Assembly: GCA_028386065.3 (NCBI GenBank)
Contig: JAKUCV010005641.1
Span: 3,876 to 67,875 of the forward strand
DNA from: Turnera subulata
Lineage: Eukaryota; Streptophyta; Magnoliopsida; Malpighiales; Passifloraceae
Length of the DNA stretch: 64,000 bases
Direction of reading: 5' to 3'
In this document: positions 43,951 to 54,925 of the stretch, one piece after another
Layout of the letters: each line of letters opens with the position of its first letter
Numbering within the stretch: the first letter of the stretch is position 1
The notes under the pieces: model-generated
Told to the model about the DNA's origin: nothing
Databases searched by the model: none
What the model saw: only the letters and a program-made list of their open reading frames with translations
Made by a program: the position numbers and the translations under genes

Positions 43951-45549
43951 CGTAGTTGTATCGGATGTCTACTTATTTGTGAAACTAACCATTCTTGGCA
44001 ATGGAAACTGCAGCCTCACTGTCATAGTCGACTAACACTAGATCAGTGTTCTATGCATTTACCATCTCACAAATCCAAGAATTTATTCAACCAAATAACT
44101 TTTACACTGCTGAAGCGAGAGCTACACATTTAGCATCAATCGCAAACAAGAATACACGTGATCATTTCTTACTACTTTATGATATGGCGCCATAACTTAG
44201 TAAGAGCATATATCTAGATGCAGACTTTTCTACCATCTAGATCTTTTTCCATGATCAAGGCTTGTGTACTCAACCAAGAAGGACATCTCCCTACTTGGTG
44301 ATAAAAAATGTGATCAGCAGACTTCTTTAGACATCCCATGATCCTTTTTTAATTGCTTGTAATGTGCTATGCCTAGGTCGGATTGACATCTATCTATTAA
44401 GCCATTTGCTTAACCAATATCTAGTCTATCATACACCATAGTGTACAACAAACTTCCGACTGCGCTCCGTTATGGAACTTGGCTTATTCATCACTCTTAT
44501 CAGGAGTCTTAGGACACATGATTTCTCAAAGTATGGCATTTATTGATATGAGTTTAGATAGGATTACTTTGAGGCATATAGTATTATTCCAAAGCTTTAT
44601 TAGTGTAATTCTCCTACGAAAAAAACAATAATATCTTGAAACAATATCTTGAAATCTTAATTTCAAGTATATATGTAATCTTTATCCATATCATGTATCT
44701 CGATTGAGATGACAACTAGGTTCTTTATCTTGTTGATTAAACACCATATCATTTCTAGCTATAAGTATGTCATATACATACTATATGTAAATTACAAACT
44801 TACTTGGTAGATGCCTTGAGGATTAGAAGACCAATATAGATTTCAAAGTCTACAAACTATATGTTTGTAGTCCTCTTCAATGAAACACAATCTGTTTCAT
44901 TCTATCTCCATTGAGAAAGGCATTATTATATCCGTTTGACGTAATCCAAGATTTAAATCTGAAATGACAGCTAGAAACATCCATACATAGGTAAAACTCA
45001 CAGAAATCAAGATCGACTCTTTGTAATCTATCTCTTTCTGTTGTGTACCTTTTCACCATTAGTTGATCCATAAATTTCTCAACTCATTGGCATTATGTCC
45101 TTCAATGAGATCAACCAGTCCTTAAACTTTATTGACTCTCATTGACTCCATCTGTTCTTCAAGTGCCTTTGTCCATTTTTCTTTAGAAGGATTTTGAGGC
45201 AGCCTCTTCTAGGCTCGTCATGTAGGAATATCATAAAAGACCCACTATCTTCGATGTCAAATCATCAACGATAATCTTTTATGAGAATCACACTAAATTG
45301 TGATTCAGGTATGTTGTTCCCATTTGGATCAACATGGCTCCCACTAGGATTAAAACGCTAATCTCGCTCCCACTTAGAACAAGATCTATCTTTATCGCTC
45401 CCACTTGGAACAACAAGATTACTTTTATTCGGACATGATGATGAGGAAGTTTATTGATGAGAAACTAATTCATCATCTGTAAAAATCCTCCCACTCGAAT
45501 AAAGTAATCCTTGCACGTCTTAATCCTCTTCCTCAAATAAAGATAGGCC

Positions 45550-45859
45550 TTAACCTACCTCACCCTTCTTAGGAAACTCATTCACAAAGAATGTAACATC
45601 TGTTGGTTTAAACTTAGTTACACTCCTACTGTTCTGTTGACTTATAAACACATAACCTTTGAGGTTAGTAAGTATCTCATAAGACACTTGTCTTCCTCTC
45701 AAGGCACATCTTGCCAGGTAGAGAGGAATAATGTTTACAAGTAGCATAACTTCCAAGGTTACTAAAACACTTGGTGGGAAGCATTTTACTCAACAACATA
45801 TGTAGAGTAGTTGTAACTGACAATGTAGGCATACTGTTAAGTAGATAGGCAGCAAGCAA
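45550..45859 (-). pseudogene. Copia integrase C-terminal remnant (copy B)
   Basis: Two overlapping minus-strand frames read 'MLAAYLLNSMPTLSVTTTLH' and 'SRSVTKFKPTDVTFFVNEF', the end of the integrase and the start of the linker in Copia pol. Confidence 0.68.
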
Positions 45860-47420
45860 ATATTACCCGTGTGGCAATAAAGTTTTTGCCCTCATTTACT
45901 TAACTGTTACAGAAGCATTCCATCACGTCAGTCTATAACACATTTGTCATAGATTATTAGGAATAGTCAACAAATGCACTATACCCTTTCATCAAATACC
46001 CACTGACTGGATTGACAAAACAATCACAATTAACGTGAAGATCTTGTATCTTCATATCTAGTTAATTTTCTATGAAGCTCATATAGCTTAGAAAATTAAA
46101 AAGATGTAATTGGGCATAGTGAAGAAAAAAAAAGATGAACAACATGCTTGATGCCTGGTCCAAACGTAAATGGACTCACAGATGTCCAGCGGACAAATAG
46201 AAATGAAGAGCTTGCTTTAATCACTTTACCGAACGGTCAATAATCGGCTAGATAACACTTACAAGCAGACAATTCCACTTGTATAATGCTAGGAAGCAAA
46301 TATTATTTGCTAACCTTGGCATTCTCTGTTGGTCCGTATGGCCAAATCTAGCATTATTCGGTAATAAGACTAAAGCCATATAAAATTGAACCAGAATCCA
46401 TTATATAATTTGTCATGAAAGTATGTATGGTTACTAAAATCAAGACATGTCAGAAAAGACATCTAGCATATAAGATCACTTCTCATATGTTACACAAGAC
46501 TAACTTGTACGATATGAGTATTTAAGCAACAGCTTATTGTTGCCACTTACATGTCAAAATGTTTAATCTCCATGTGAGACTTAACGTTGATCAGGTATCA
46601 CATCTTCATACAATATAATGTGTACAAATACAAAGTTTGCTAGCTCATGCAAAGTAAAGTACCACATCGTACTATCCAATTTCATCATTGGAAAATGACC
46701 CTTTGGTCATCATTGTAACACTTTTGTTACAACAGTACTTTGCATTGTATGGTTTGCCGCACTGATCTGTCTTCAACTTTCATGGCAATATTGATGATCA
46801 CAAGAGCACTTTTGCTCTACCAGTACATATTGAAATTCTAAATTCCAATTTTTTTTTTTATAATTATCGCCATCAAGCATCAACCTTTTGTTGAGCTATG
46901 CGACAATAACACATGAAGCAGTAATTATATTTAACTAATAAAATACACAAAAGAATCACACTTAAGGTATAATGTTCAACATACATACATATATAATGCT
47001 AAGCTTCGATTGGCTAAGTTAATAATCACATACATAACCCGGAGTCGAAAGTTCACTATGTTCCCAGTCATCGTCCTAAAGTTGAATGCATAATGAAAAT
47101 TAATTTAACCAATAACACAGCCAAGCATTAATTATGCTCGAGACAATATATTTGTCAAGCACAATTTTTATAATCCCATGTGGATTATAACTTGAACAAC
47201 CCAACAATGTTAAACTAATTAACATGTGATGATAAACTAAATAGCAACTAGTTCATAATGTTAAACCAATTAAAATTAAAGGAGGTAATCGTGTATTACG
47301 CATGCTTGAACAGTTGGTTAAATATTTCCCATGCCAAATTCACAAAGAAAATGGTTTAGAAATATTCGGATTGTATTTTCCTTGAGGTGAAACATAAATT
47401 CCAATTTTATGTAATGAGTA

Positions 47421-47800
47421 TTAGCCCATGTGACTAATTGTCATGTATTTGGATCATTTCAAAGAAATGAAAACCCATTTAATTTTATTCTAGGCCGTAA
47501 TCCATAAAATAAAATTTAATTAACCGTATGTCTAACATGGACAAAAATTTTACCAAGGCCATGAACTGTAAAAAAAAATAAATTATTTAGACCATGTGTC
47601 TAAAATGAAAATTTTATTTTATAATGACCATCTCTTTCTAATAAAAGAATAATAGACTTGTCAATAAAATTATCTTAGACCTTACGTTCTAAAATTGACA
47701 ATTTTATTCGGTTAGGTCATAAACCCAACCAAAAAAAAAATTAGACCTTATGTCTAAATGGAGTCTATTATTATTTTCTGACCATATATCAATAGAAAGA
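47421..47800. repeat. Array of short inverted repeats (copy B)
   Basis: Counterpart of the array at 21017-21801: TTAGCC-CATGT-GACTAA (47421-47437, one mismatch), TTTAGAC-CATGT-GTCTAAA (47586-47604) and TTAGAC-CTTAT-GTCTAA (47741-47757) are clear, others are decayed. Confidence 0.75.
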
Positions 47801-48299
47801 GATTTATTTAAACCGAAAAATGATATTCAGTTCATCCTTTTTGGCAGAAAAAATGTCCATTCCAATACATGTTGAGCGGCTCAAGCCAAGGAATAATACA
47901 ATTTCACGATTGAGCATAAGCATATTAAACAGATTTAACATTTGCTTATACACACATGTTATAACCAGAAAATTTGGCATAAAAATATATTCAGAAAGTA
48001 GTGAATACATATATTCACATTGTTCATGTTATAGTGGGAGCATGCCAAAAAAAAAAAAATTACTGGAAGTCATTATTATATATTTTTTTGGCACGGTGAG
48101 CAAACACACGAAACAAAAAAGTTTTAATCCGTACCATTAAAAAAAATGATCTGTTTTTGATGGGTTAAAAGAAAACTTGGGCCTTGCGTTCATAACCCAA
48201 CTAAAAAAAATAGAACCCATATTGACTCAGGAGGTCCAGAACACTATATCCAGAGCCCATATGACCCTGGAACAGTGGCGGGCTCGGCTTGTGTGTGGG

Positions 48300-48840
48300 A
48301 TGAACCCTAGGGTTCCATCTCTTCCTTCCCAAAAGTAAGCAGCCGTCGCCGCCAACATGGAAGAATGCTCCCTCCGGAGCAGGCCGCCGCCAACAATGGA
48401 CGACGCACACCACCGCAGCGCCGAAGCGCACCACCGCAGTAGCGATGAGCACAACCGCAGCAGCCGCAGTTCTGCTGGATATGCGAACAGATCGCGCTCC
48501 ACGGCCCGCGCCGCCTGCCTCAGCCGGTGACGACGACCGACGAGGGTGCAGCAGCACAGAACGGCGCAACGACGGCGAACGTCGCCTGCCTCTTTCGGCC
48601 GCACTCCTTGAAACGCCCGTCAGCCGCCACCCAGAGGCCTTCTCGACGGTCCATTACTGCCTCCATAAGCCGCCGTTTCGGGAACAAAGAACTGCGCCGC
48701 CGTCGTGCAACCACCGTGTGTGGTGTTGCGGTGCGAGTCCCCTTCCGGTTCGGTCGCCGCCATGTGCAGCGAGCCTGTGCCTTGCCGCCGTCTGCAGCCG
48801 TCCTTCCCTTGTCCACCGCCGTGTGCAGTGAACTATGGGC
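48300..48840 (-). other. GC-rich leader of Copia copy B
   Basis: GC-rich block related to 21940-22520. The + strand frames of the two copies share 'TTTDEGA', 'VACLF' and 'SAATQ', and the minus frames share 'KRQATF' and 'APSSVVVTG', so neither strand is favoured. Not a recognised gene. Confidence 0.5.
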
Positions 48841-49117
48841 GGTATCGGGTTTCAAGTTTTCCCACAGATCCAACCCTTTTTTTTTTTTTTTACCAACAAT
48901 GCAATAACAAAAATATTTTTTCCGGGTCAATTACACAAATTGACCTGAAAGACAAGCCACAAACAATACCATTATTTTTTTGTTGCGATTAATAACACAT
49001 ATTAACCAACAAATCGATTCTATTAATCAATTGAACAAATCAATTTATACCGTGAAATTAATTCATTTGATTCCAGATTTTACACAAAAAAAGAATCAAC
49101 CAGAAAACAAGCCTAAT

Positions 49118-49130
49118 GGCTCCGCTACCA
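49118..49130 (-). other. Primer-binding site of Copia copy B
   Basis: GGCTCCGCTACCA, identical to copy A and element E. Confidence 0.85.
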
Positions 49131-49131
49131 A

Positions 49132-49454
49132 TAAAGGAATTCAATGTACATATACATATAATAGATAAAGAACACTTATCTGTAAGTGAAGCGGAAGCGT
49201 TGTCAGGATCAGGAGCCACGGCTTGAATTACTGGTCGGTGGAGACCGTCACAGTGTGTCGGATCGGCCTCCTAGTTTCCACGGTCTAAACTCTAGAATGC
49301 AGTGTGTGCAGGTTATCTGAGTGTTTACATAACACATGTGTATATTACATTCGATATGTCAGCCTCCCCTTGTGGCGGCTTATATAATACACTAGTTTGG
49401 CCCAGTTGGGCTTAAGTGAGCACCCCTTATGGGTGGACTCACCATTTTCCAACA
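49132..49454 (-). repeat. 5' LTR of Copia copy B
   Basis: 323 bp, related to but clearly diverged from the LTRs of copy A ('cacagtgtgtcggatc', 'gagcacc...cttatggg'). Its start reads TA instead of TG. Confidence 0.8.
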
Positions 49455-49988
49455 GATTGCATAAAGGAGCTGTTACTGAAAGTATCTCACAATCTTGCCT
49501 TTAGTACTTGTGCACACTGAAAGTCAGGGTTAGTTATCAAACGCCAACTAATAGTGTTCTTTTGGTGCCTTCACTTTTTTTCTTCATCGGCAACATAATA
49601 TTTCTATCAAAAAATCATGTTGTACTTGAAAAAAAAAAAAACTTCCTTTACATAATTTTTCCAATCATTTTTTGTTTCTCCAATTTCACCTAAAACATTA
49701 AAAAAAGCCCAGAAAAGAGAAAGAACATAAAAATAAAGAGATCTCTTCTCTCAAAAAAAAAAAAAGAGATCTCGGAAGTAGGGTTTGTCTGTGCGTAATT
49801 GAACCCGAAACAAAACGGAAGAAGAATTATAAATACAAATCATGCGTCACACCAAAAGTCGCCCCTATATAATGCAAGAATTGTTACGAAACGACAAACA
49901 CACAAATTAAGATCTCTCTTTGGAATTTACTCAAAAAAAAATCTCCCTTTACAAAAAATTAAAAAAAAATAAGAAAAACCATCAGAAA
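49455..49988. other. Spacer and promoter of F-box copy 5
   Basis: No gene is seen. AT-rich. TATAAATA at 49828-49835 and TATATAA at 49866-49872 are candidate TATA boxes upstream of the ATG at 49989. Confidence 0.5.
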
Positions 49989-50956
49989 ATGTCGTCGTCT
50001 AGATCATCAAAAACACAAAGGAGAGACGAGGGTAGCGATGAAACAGCAGCCATCGGGAAGAAGCATAACAAGACTAGGGCACCCAAGAACAGGTTACTTG
50101 TTGGTCAAGCGAAGTCCACCAATACGGAACAACTAGTGATCTCCACGAATATGGCAGCACCAAATTGTAGTAATTTACCTCCAGATGTTGTTGAGGCGAT
50201 TCTAGATTTGTTACCCATCAAATCCATTGAGCAATTCAGGTCAGTCTCCAAGTCGTTGTTCTCTTTGGTACCGGTACCAAAATTCTTATATCACCCCTGC
50301 AAAAGGATAACCAAATTCTCACAATCAAATTATGGTATCAAATCACCCGATGGCCGACACCTTTTTACTGGAGTTGTATTATCAGATTATAGCGACGGTG
50401 TAAAAAATCATGGTTATATATATGGCACCTGAGTTATTATTATCTGCAGGTCTGGACAGGATTTATGGTTTTATCTGATCATGCAATGGATTAGCTTGTA
50501 TTGATGTTAGCATCCATTCATCCAAGATGTTAGTGGTCACTACGGCAAGTGGGAGACAATTGTCTGGAATCCTAGAAAATTGCCACTTGGGAACAATTAT
50601 GCTTATGCTTTCGGGCGTGGTTTCGTGCATGATTCAGCCTCTGATGATTACAAGGTCTTTGCAGTTACAGATCTTATTCACCGAAAGCGAGATTGTGAAC
50701 TAGTTGAGACTATCTCCTTGGAAACAGGTTTCTGGAAAAAAGTGAAAATATTGACAGGGAGCACTTGCAATATATTAAATGGTTACTGGGCATGGGGATC
50801 TCTTCTTGAATGGAGCACTTCATTGGAGACCCCGGGAATCATCTCAGGGAGGAAAGGGTGAAATAGTTGCTTTTGATTTAGGCAAGGAGAAGTTTTATTA
50901 TGTCCCTAGCCCTCCAAATGATGAGATTTCTCCTGGTTATGGAGCAAACTATAGCT
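49989..50956 (+). pseudogene. F-box gene relic, copy 5 (cut by LINE)
   Basis: The ATG at 49989 opens 147 codons: a basic leader ('MSSSRSSKTQRRDEGSDE'), the F-box 'LPPDVVEAILDLLPIKSIEQF' and 'RSVSKSLFSLVPVPKFLYHP', then a stop at 50430. This is the best-kept N-terminus of the family. Later F-box-associated blocks occur in two frames: 'HDSASDDYKVFAVTDLIHR' and 'ETISLETGFWKKVKILTGS' (50580-50780), then 'GDLFLNGALHWRPRESS' and 'IVAFDLGKEKFYYVPSPPND' (50790-50930). A LINE fragment replaces the rest from about 50957. At least two frameshifts and the truncation make it nonfunctional. Confidence 0.85.
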
Positions 50957-51447
50957 TGGCAGGCATGTTGCATAGTAGATGGAGATGTTACCTATTAAGT
51001 ATTTAGGATTACCAATCGGATCAAACATGAGAAGAGTGAAAGCATGGGAGCCTGTGCTGGATCGAATTAATTAAGTCTCCTTTGGCATCATGGAAAGGAA
51101 AGTTTTTATTAATAGGGGGCAGAGTGACACTCATCAGGGCGGTCCTAACTAATTTGCTACTACTTGTCATTGTATAAGATTCCGGCTACTATGGCAAAGA
51201 GGATTGTTAGACTCCAAAGAAAGTTCTTATGGGGGAGTGAGGATAAAGGAAAAATATGCTGGATAGCCTGGGATAGAATTGCAAGACCAAGAGATTCTGG
51301 TGGACTAGGTATTGAGAACATCCTCACCAAGAACAGATGCATGTTACTCAAATGGATTTGGCAGTAAATTAATTCTGGGGAGCTGATGGGTTGTAGTTTT
51401 GGTTGGTGTAGAATGTGGAGGACTGTTATTCGAGCAGTGGCCCTTAC
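50957..51447 (+). mobile_element. 5'-truncated LINE, first half (split by Copia D)
   Basis: Starts in the RT thumb region: 'KYLGLPIGSNMRRVKAWEPV' (about 50998), 'YKIPATMAKRIVRLQRKFLWG' (about 51170), 'NRCMLLKWIW' (about 51335). It continues at 54926 after the Copia element, with CTTAC duplicated. Small indels and stops are present. Confidence 0.87.
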
Positions 51448-52056
51448 TGTTAGGCTGTGGGTTTTTCCACCACATGTTTGTGGGGTCCACGCCAACCTTT
51501 GTCAAAAAGGAAAAAAAAAGGAGGAAATGACAATTTGAACCGTTAAGCCGCAAGTTTTGAAAACAAATTTTCAAAAGTTGTGGCTCACACGGTTTGGACG
51601 CGGCAAAAGAGCCTATAAATAGGCTGGAGCATTCAGTTTCAAGGTATCCATTTTCTTCACAGAAAATTGTGAAAGAAAGATAGAGAGAAGAGAGAAGAGA
51701 GAATTGAGAGAGAGGGAGAGTGGTAGTGAGGAAGAAAAATATTTGTTAATATTTTTCTTATCCTCTCTTAAAATTAGGGAGTGTCAAAATAGTGGGAAAA
51801 ATACTTTTGGGGTATTTTTGGGAAACACTTGGGAAACACCTTGTAGGACACTATTTTGGATAGACTCTAGGTTTTATTAGACCCCTATTATTAGGAAAGT
51901 CTCTCTTGTAAGCCTACTATCTTTATAGTGGAAGTTCTGTGGGATCGTGATTGTGGACGTAGCCCAAAAGTTTTGGGTGAACCACGTTAAATTCTGTGTG
52001 CCATTTATTTTTCTTGATGATCATTATTCCGCAAGATAGTGCCACTGGGACCAACA
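51448..52056 (+). repeat. 5' LTR of Copia D
   Basis: 609 bp. TATA box TATAAATA at 51615-51622 and a purine (GA)-rich leader at 51675-51722. Begins TGTTAGGC and ends ACCAACA. Confidence 0.95.
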
Positions 52057-52058
52057 AC

Positions 52059-52070
52059 TGGTAGCGGAGC
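52059..52070 (+). other. Primer-binding site of Copia D
   Basis: TGGTAGCGGAGC, two bases after the LTR. The same variant as in the other three Copia-type elements of the window. Confidence 0.88.
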
Positions 52071-52270
52071 TGAAGGTTCATGCTTTGTCAGGTAGAGGTT
52101 GTGAATTAATACACTGTGCAAGTGAGTCCTGTCTAGGAGACTGGGTTTTAAGTGAATCTTTGTTCCTCCAGTCTTTCCTGGGGATTTATTTTGAAATGAT
52201 AATTCTGTCTAAGGAGATTGGCTAGGCCATCTTTCCTGGGAATTATCGAATCAGTTAAATTCACTACCTG

Positions 52271-52345
52271 TCGGCACTATTCACGGATACGACACTGTTC
52301 ACATATACGGTGCTATTTGCATATACGGTACTATTCACCGCCGGA
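52271..52345 (+). repeat. Short tandem repeat in Copia D leader
   Basis: Four imperfect copies of an 18-19 bp unit around 'cggtactattcacatata'. Lies in the leader just before the deletion junction. Confidence 0.75.
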
Positions 52346-52410
52346 AGAATTTTTTATCAAAGAAGGCTGTTAAAATTCTTGATCGAAAATGGAGTCGAGA
52401 TGTTGTCTTT

Positions 52411-54240
52411 ATGGAGGATCAGATCATAAAAGATATTGACAAAGCAGAGAAGGCCAGTGTTGATTCAGCAGAGTTTCAATTACCTCCTACAATGGTGCCA
52501 AGGCAAGTTGGAGATGATGTTCAGGATATTCATCCTGAAGTTTCAGATGTTCCTGTTGAAGATGAGTCAGCAGAAGCTGAGAGTAATGAGGATGATGGAA
52601 ATGATGATACAGTCAGGGATGACCATCCTCAGCCTTCAAATAGCTCTCCTTATCGTACAAGGTCTGGCAGAGTTGTGCAACGCTCTACCAGATATTCTCC
52701 AAGTGATTATTTGTTGCTCACTGACGGGGGAGAACCAGAAAGCTATGATGAAGCTATTGATGATGAGCATAAGGAGAAGTGGATTCAAGCCATGCAAGAA
52801 GAGATGGAATCCTTGCATGAGAACAAGACGTTTGAGCTGGTGAAGTTGCCTAAAGGCGAGAGAGCTTTGAAAAACAAGTGGGTGTTCAGGATCAAGCATG
52901 AGGAGCACAGTCCACTTCCAAGATTCAAAGCAAGATTGGTTGTCAAAGGTTTCAGTCAAAGAAAAGGGATTGACTTTGATGAAATCTTCTCACCAGTGGT
53001 GAAAATGACCTCAATCCGCACGGTGTTGGGATTAGCTGCAAGTCTTAACCTGGAGGTTGAGCAGATGGATGTTAAAACAGCCTTCCTACATGGTGACTTG
53101 AAAGAAGAGATATACATGGAGCAACCAGATGGTTTCCAGCGGAAAGGAAAAGAGGACTATGTCTGCAGATTGAGGAAGAGCCTTTACGGCTTAAAACAAG
53201 CCCCAAGCCAGTGGTATAAGAAGTTTGAGTCGGTGATGGAGAAGCAGGGCTACAGGAAGACTACTTCAGATCACTGTGTGTTCGTTCAGAAATTTTCTGA
53301 CGATGACTTCATCATCCTATTGCTCTATGTGGATGATATGCTGATTGTTGGCCAGAATATCTCCAGAATCAACAGCTTGAAAGCACAGCTAAGTAAGTTT
53401 TTCACTATGAAAGACTTGGGGCGAGCAAAACAAATTCTCGGGATGAGAATTATTCGAGACCGACAAGCCAAGAAGATATGGTTGTCTCAAGAGAAGTACA
53501 TTGAGAAAGTACTCCAGAGGTTCAACATGGAGAAGGCTAAAGCAGTTAGTTGTCCTCTTGCTAACTACTTTAGATTAAGTCCTGAGTAGAGTCCATCTAT
53601 GGATGAGGAGAAGAAAGAGATGGAGCGGGTTCCATATGCTTCATCAGTTGGAAGCTTGATGTATGCCATGGTATGTATCAGACCAGACATTGCTCACGCA
53701 GTCGGAGTGGTAAGCCGATACCTTTCAAATCCAGGAAAAGAGCATTGGAATGCTGTTAAGTGGATTCTCAGGTATCTTCGAGGAACCTCTAGAATGTGTT
53801 TATGTTATGGAGAAGACAAACCGGTGCTAGTTGGATATACCGATGCAGATATGGCTGGTGAAGTTAGTTCCAAAAAATCTACATCAGGATACCTGATTAA
53901 TTTTTCAGGGGGAGCCGTGTCATGGCAGTCAAGGCTAAAAAAGTGTGTTGCATTGTCAACAACAGAAGCTGAGTTTATTGAAGCAACGAAAGCATGCAAG
54001 GAGTTGTTATGGATGAAGAAGTTTTTAACTGAACTTGGATTCTCGCAAAACAGTTATCAACTATTTTGTGATAGTCAGAGTGCTATCCATCTTGCAAAGA
54101 ATGCTTCTTTTCATTCCAGATCAAAACACATAGATGTGAGATATAATTGGATTAGGGATGTACTGGAGAAGAAAATGCGGCAACTCGAGAAGATTCTTAC
54201 AGAAGAGAATGGATCAGATATGCTGACGAAGACTCTTTAA
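52411..54240 (+). pseudogene. Copia D pol fragment: RT and RNase H with one stop
   Basis: The sequence upstream reads 'WSRDVVFMED', the end of the integrase region, so the deletion joins leader to the linker. The frame 52411-54240 (610 codons) contains the linker ('SSPYRTRSGRVVQRSTRYSP'), the RT ('KTAFLHGDLKEEIYMEQPDG', 'LLLYVDDMLIVGQ' with intact YVDD near 53330) and the RNase H ('GYTDADMAGEVSSKKSTSGY', 'STTEAEFIEATKACKELLWM', 'DSQSAIHLAKNASFHSRSKH'). A single TAG at 53587-53589, probably from CAG, interrupts it. No gag, protease or integrase core is left. Confidence 0.92.
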
Positions 54241-54303
54241 AGAGGGAAGTTTGAGTACTGCCGAGAAGCTGCCGGGATGGTTGATCCCCCCAACATGTAG
54301 TCG

Positions 54304-54318
54304 AAAAAGGGGGAGAAA
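54304..54318 (+). other. Polypurine tract of Copia D
   Basis: AAAAAGGGGGAGAAA directly before the 3' LTR. Confidence 0.88.
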
Positions 54319-54920
54319 TGTTAGGCGGTGGGTTTTTCCACCACATGTTTGTGGGGCCCATGCCAACCTTTGTCAAAAAGGAAAAAAAAAGGTGGAAATG
54401 ACAATTTGAACCGTTAAGCCGCAACTTTTGAAAACAAATTTTCAAAAGTTGTGGCTCACACGGTTTGGACGAGGCAAAAGAGCCTATAAATAGGCTGGAG
54501 CATTCAGTTTCAAGGTATCCATTTTCTTCACAGAAAGTTGTGAAAGAAAGATAGAGAGAAGAGAGAATTGAGAGAGAGGGAGAGTGGTAGTGGGGAAGAA
54601 AAAAATTTATTAATATTTTTCTTATCCCCTCTTAAAATTAGGGAGTGTCAAAATAGTGGGAAAAATACTTTTGGGGTATTTTTAGGAAGCACTTGGGAAA
54701 TACCTTGTGGAATACTATTTTGGGTAGACTCTAGGTTTTATTATACCCTTATTATTAGGGAAGTCTCTCTTGTAAGCCTACTATCTTTATAGTGGAAGTT
54801 CTGTGGGATCGTGAATGTGGACGTAGCCCAAAAATTTTGGGTGAACCACGTTAAATTCTGTGTGCCATTTATTTTTCTTGATGATCATTATTTCGCAAGA
54901 TAGTGCCACTGGGACCAACA
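54319..54920 (+). repeat. 3' LTR of Copia D
   Basis: 602 bp. Differs from the 5' LTR by a few substitutions and a 7-bp length difference in the GA-rich leader. Confidence 0.95.
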
Positions 54921-54925
54921 CTTAC

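Larger units (their letters stand above)
43951..49454 (-). mobile_element. Degenerate Copia element, copy B (3' end missing)
   Basis: The interior runs parallel to copy A (17520-23064) over nearly its full length, including RNase H, RT and integrase remnants, the inverted-repeat array (47421-47800) and the GC-rich leader (48300-48840). The primer site is at 49118-49130 and the 5' LTR at 49132-49454. The 3' LTR and the last part of pol are missing at the left, where element E begins. Reading frames are destroyed. Confidence 0.87.
51448..54920 (+). mobile_element. Young, internally deleted Copia element (D)
   Basis: Complete element of 3.5 kb with LTRs 51448-52056 and 54319-54920 that are nearly identical. 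TG...CA ends, 5-bp target CTTAC (51443-51447 and 54921-54925), primer site at 52059 and polypurine tract at 54304-54318. Between leader and pol, gag, protease and integrase are missing, so it depends on other elements for mobility. It is nested in a LINE that is nested in F-box copy 5. Confidence 0.95.

Noticed and set aside
48227..48930. Overlapping ORFs of 122-136 codons in the GC-rich block of copy B
   Set aside because: Same reasoning as for 22019-22700. The frames are not clearly conserved over their length.
51675..51722. GA-rich microsatellite in the Copia D LTR as a regulatory element
   Set aside because: Purine-rich leader with slippage between the two LTRs. Nothing supports a specific function.
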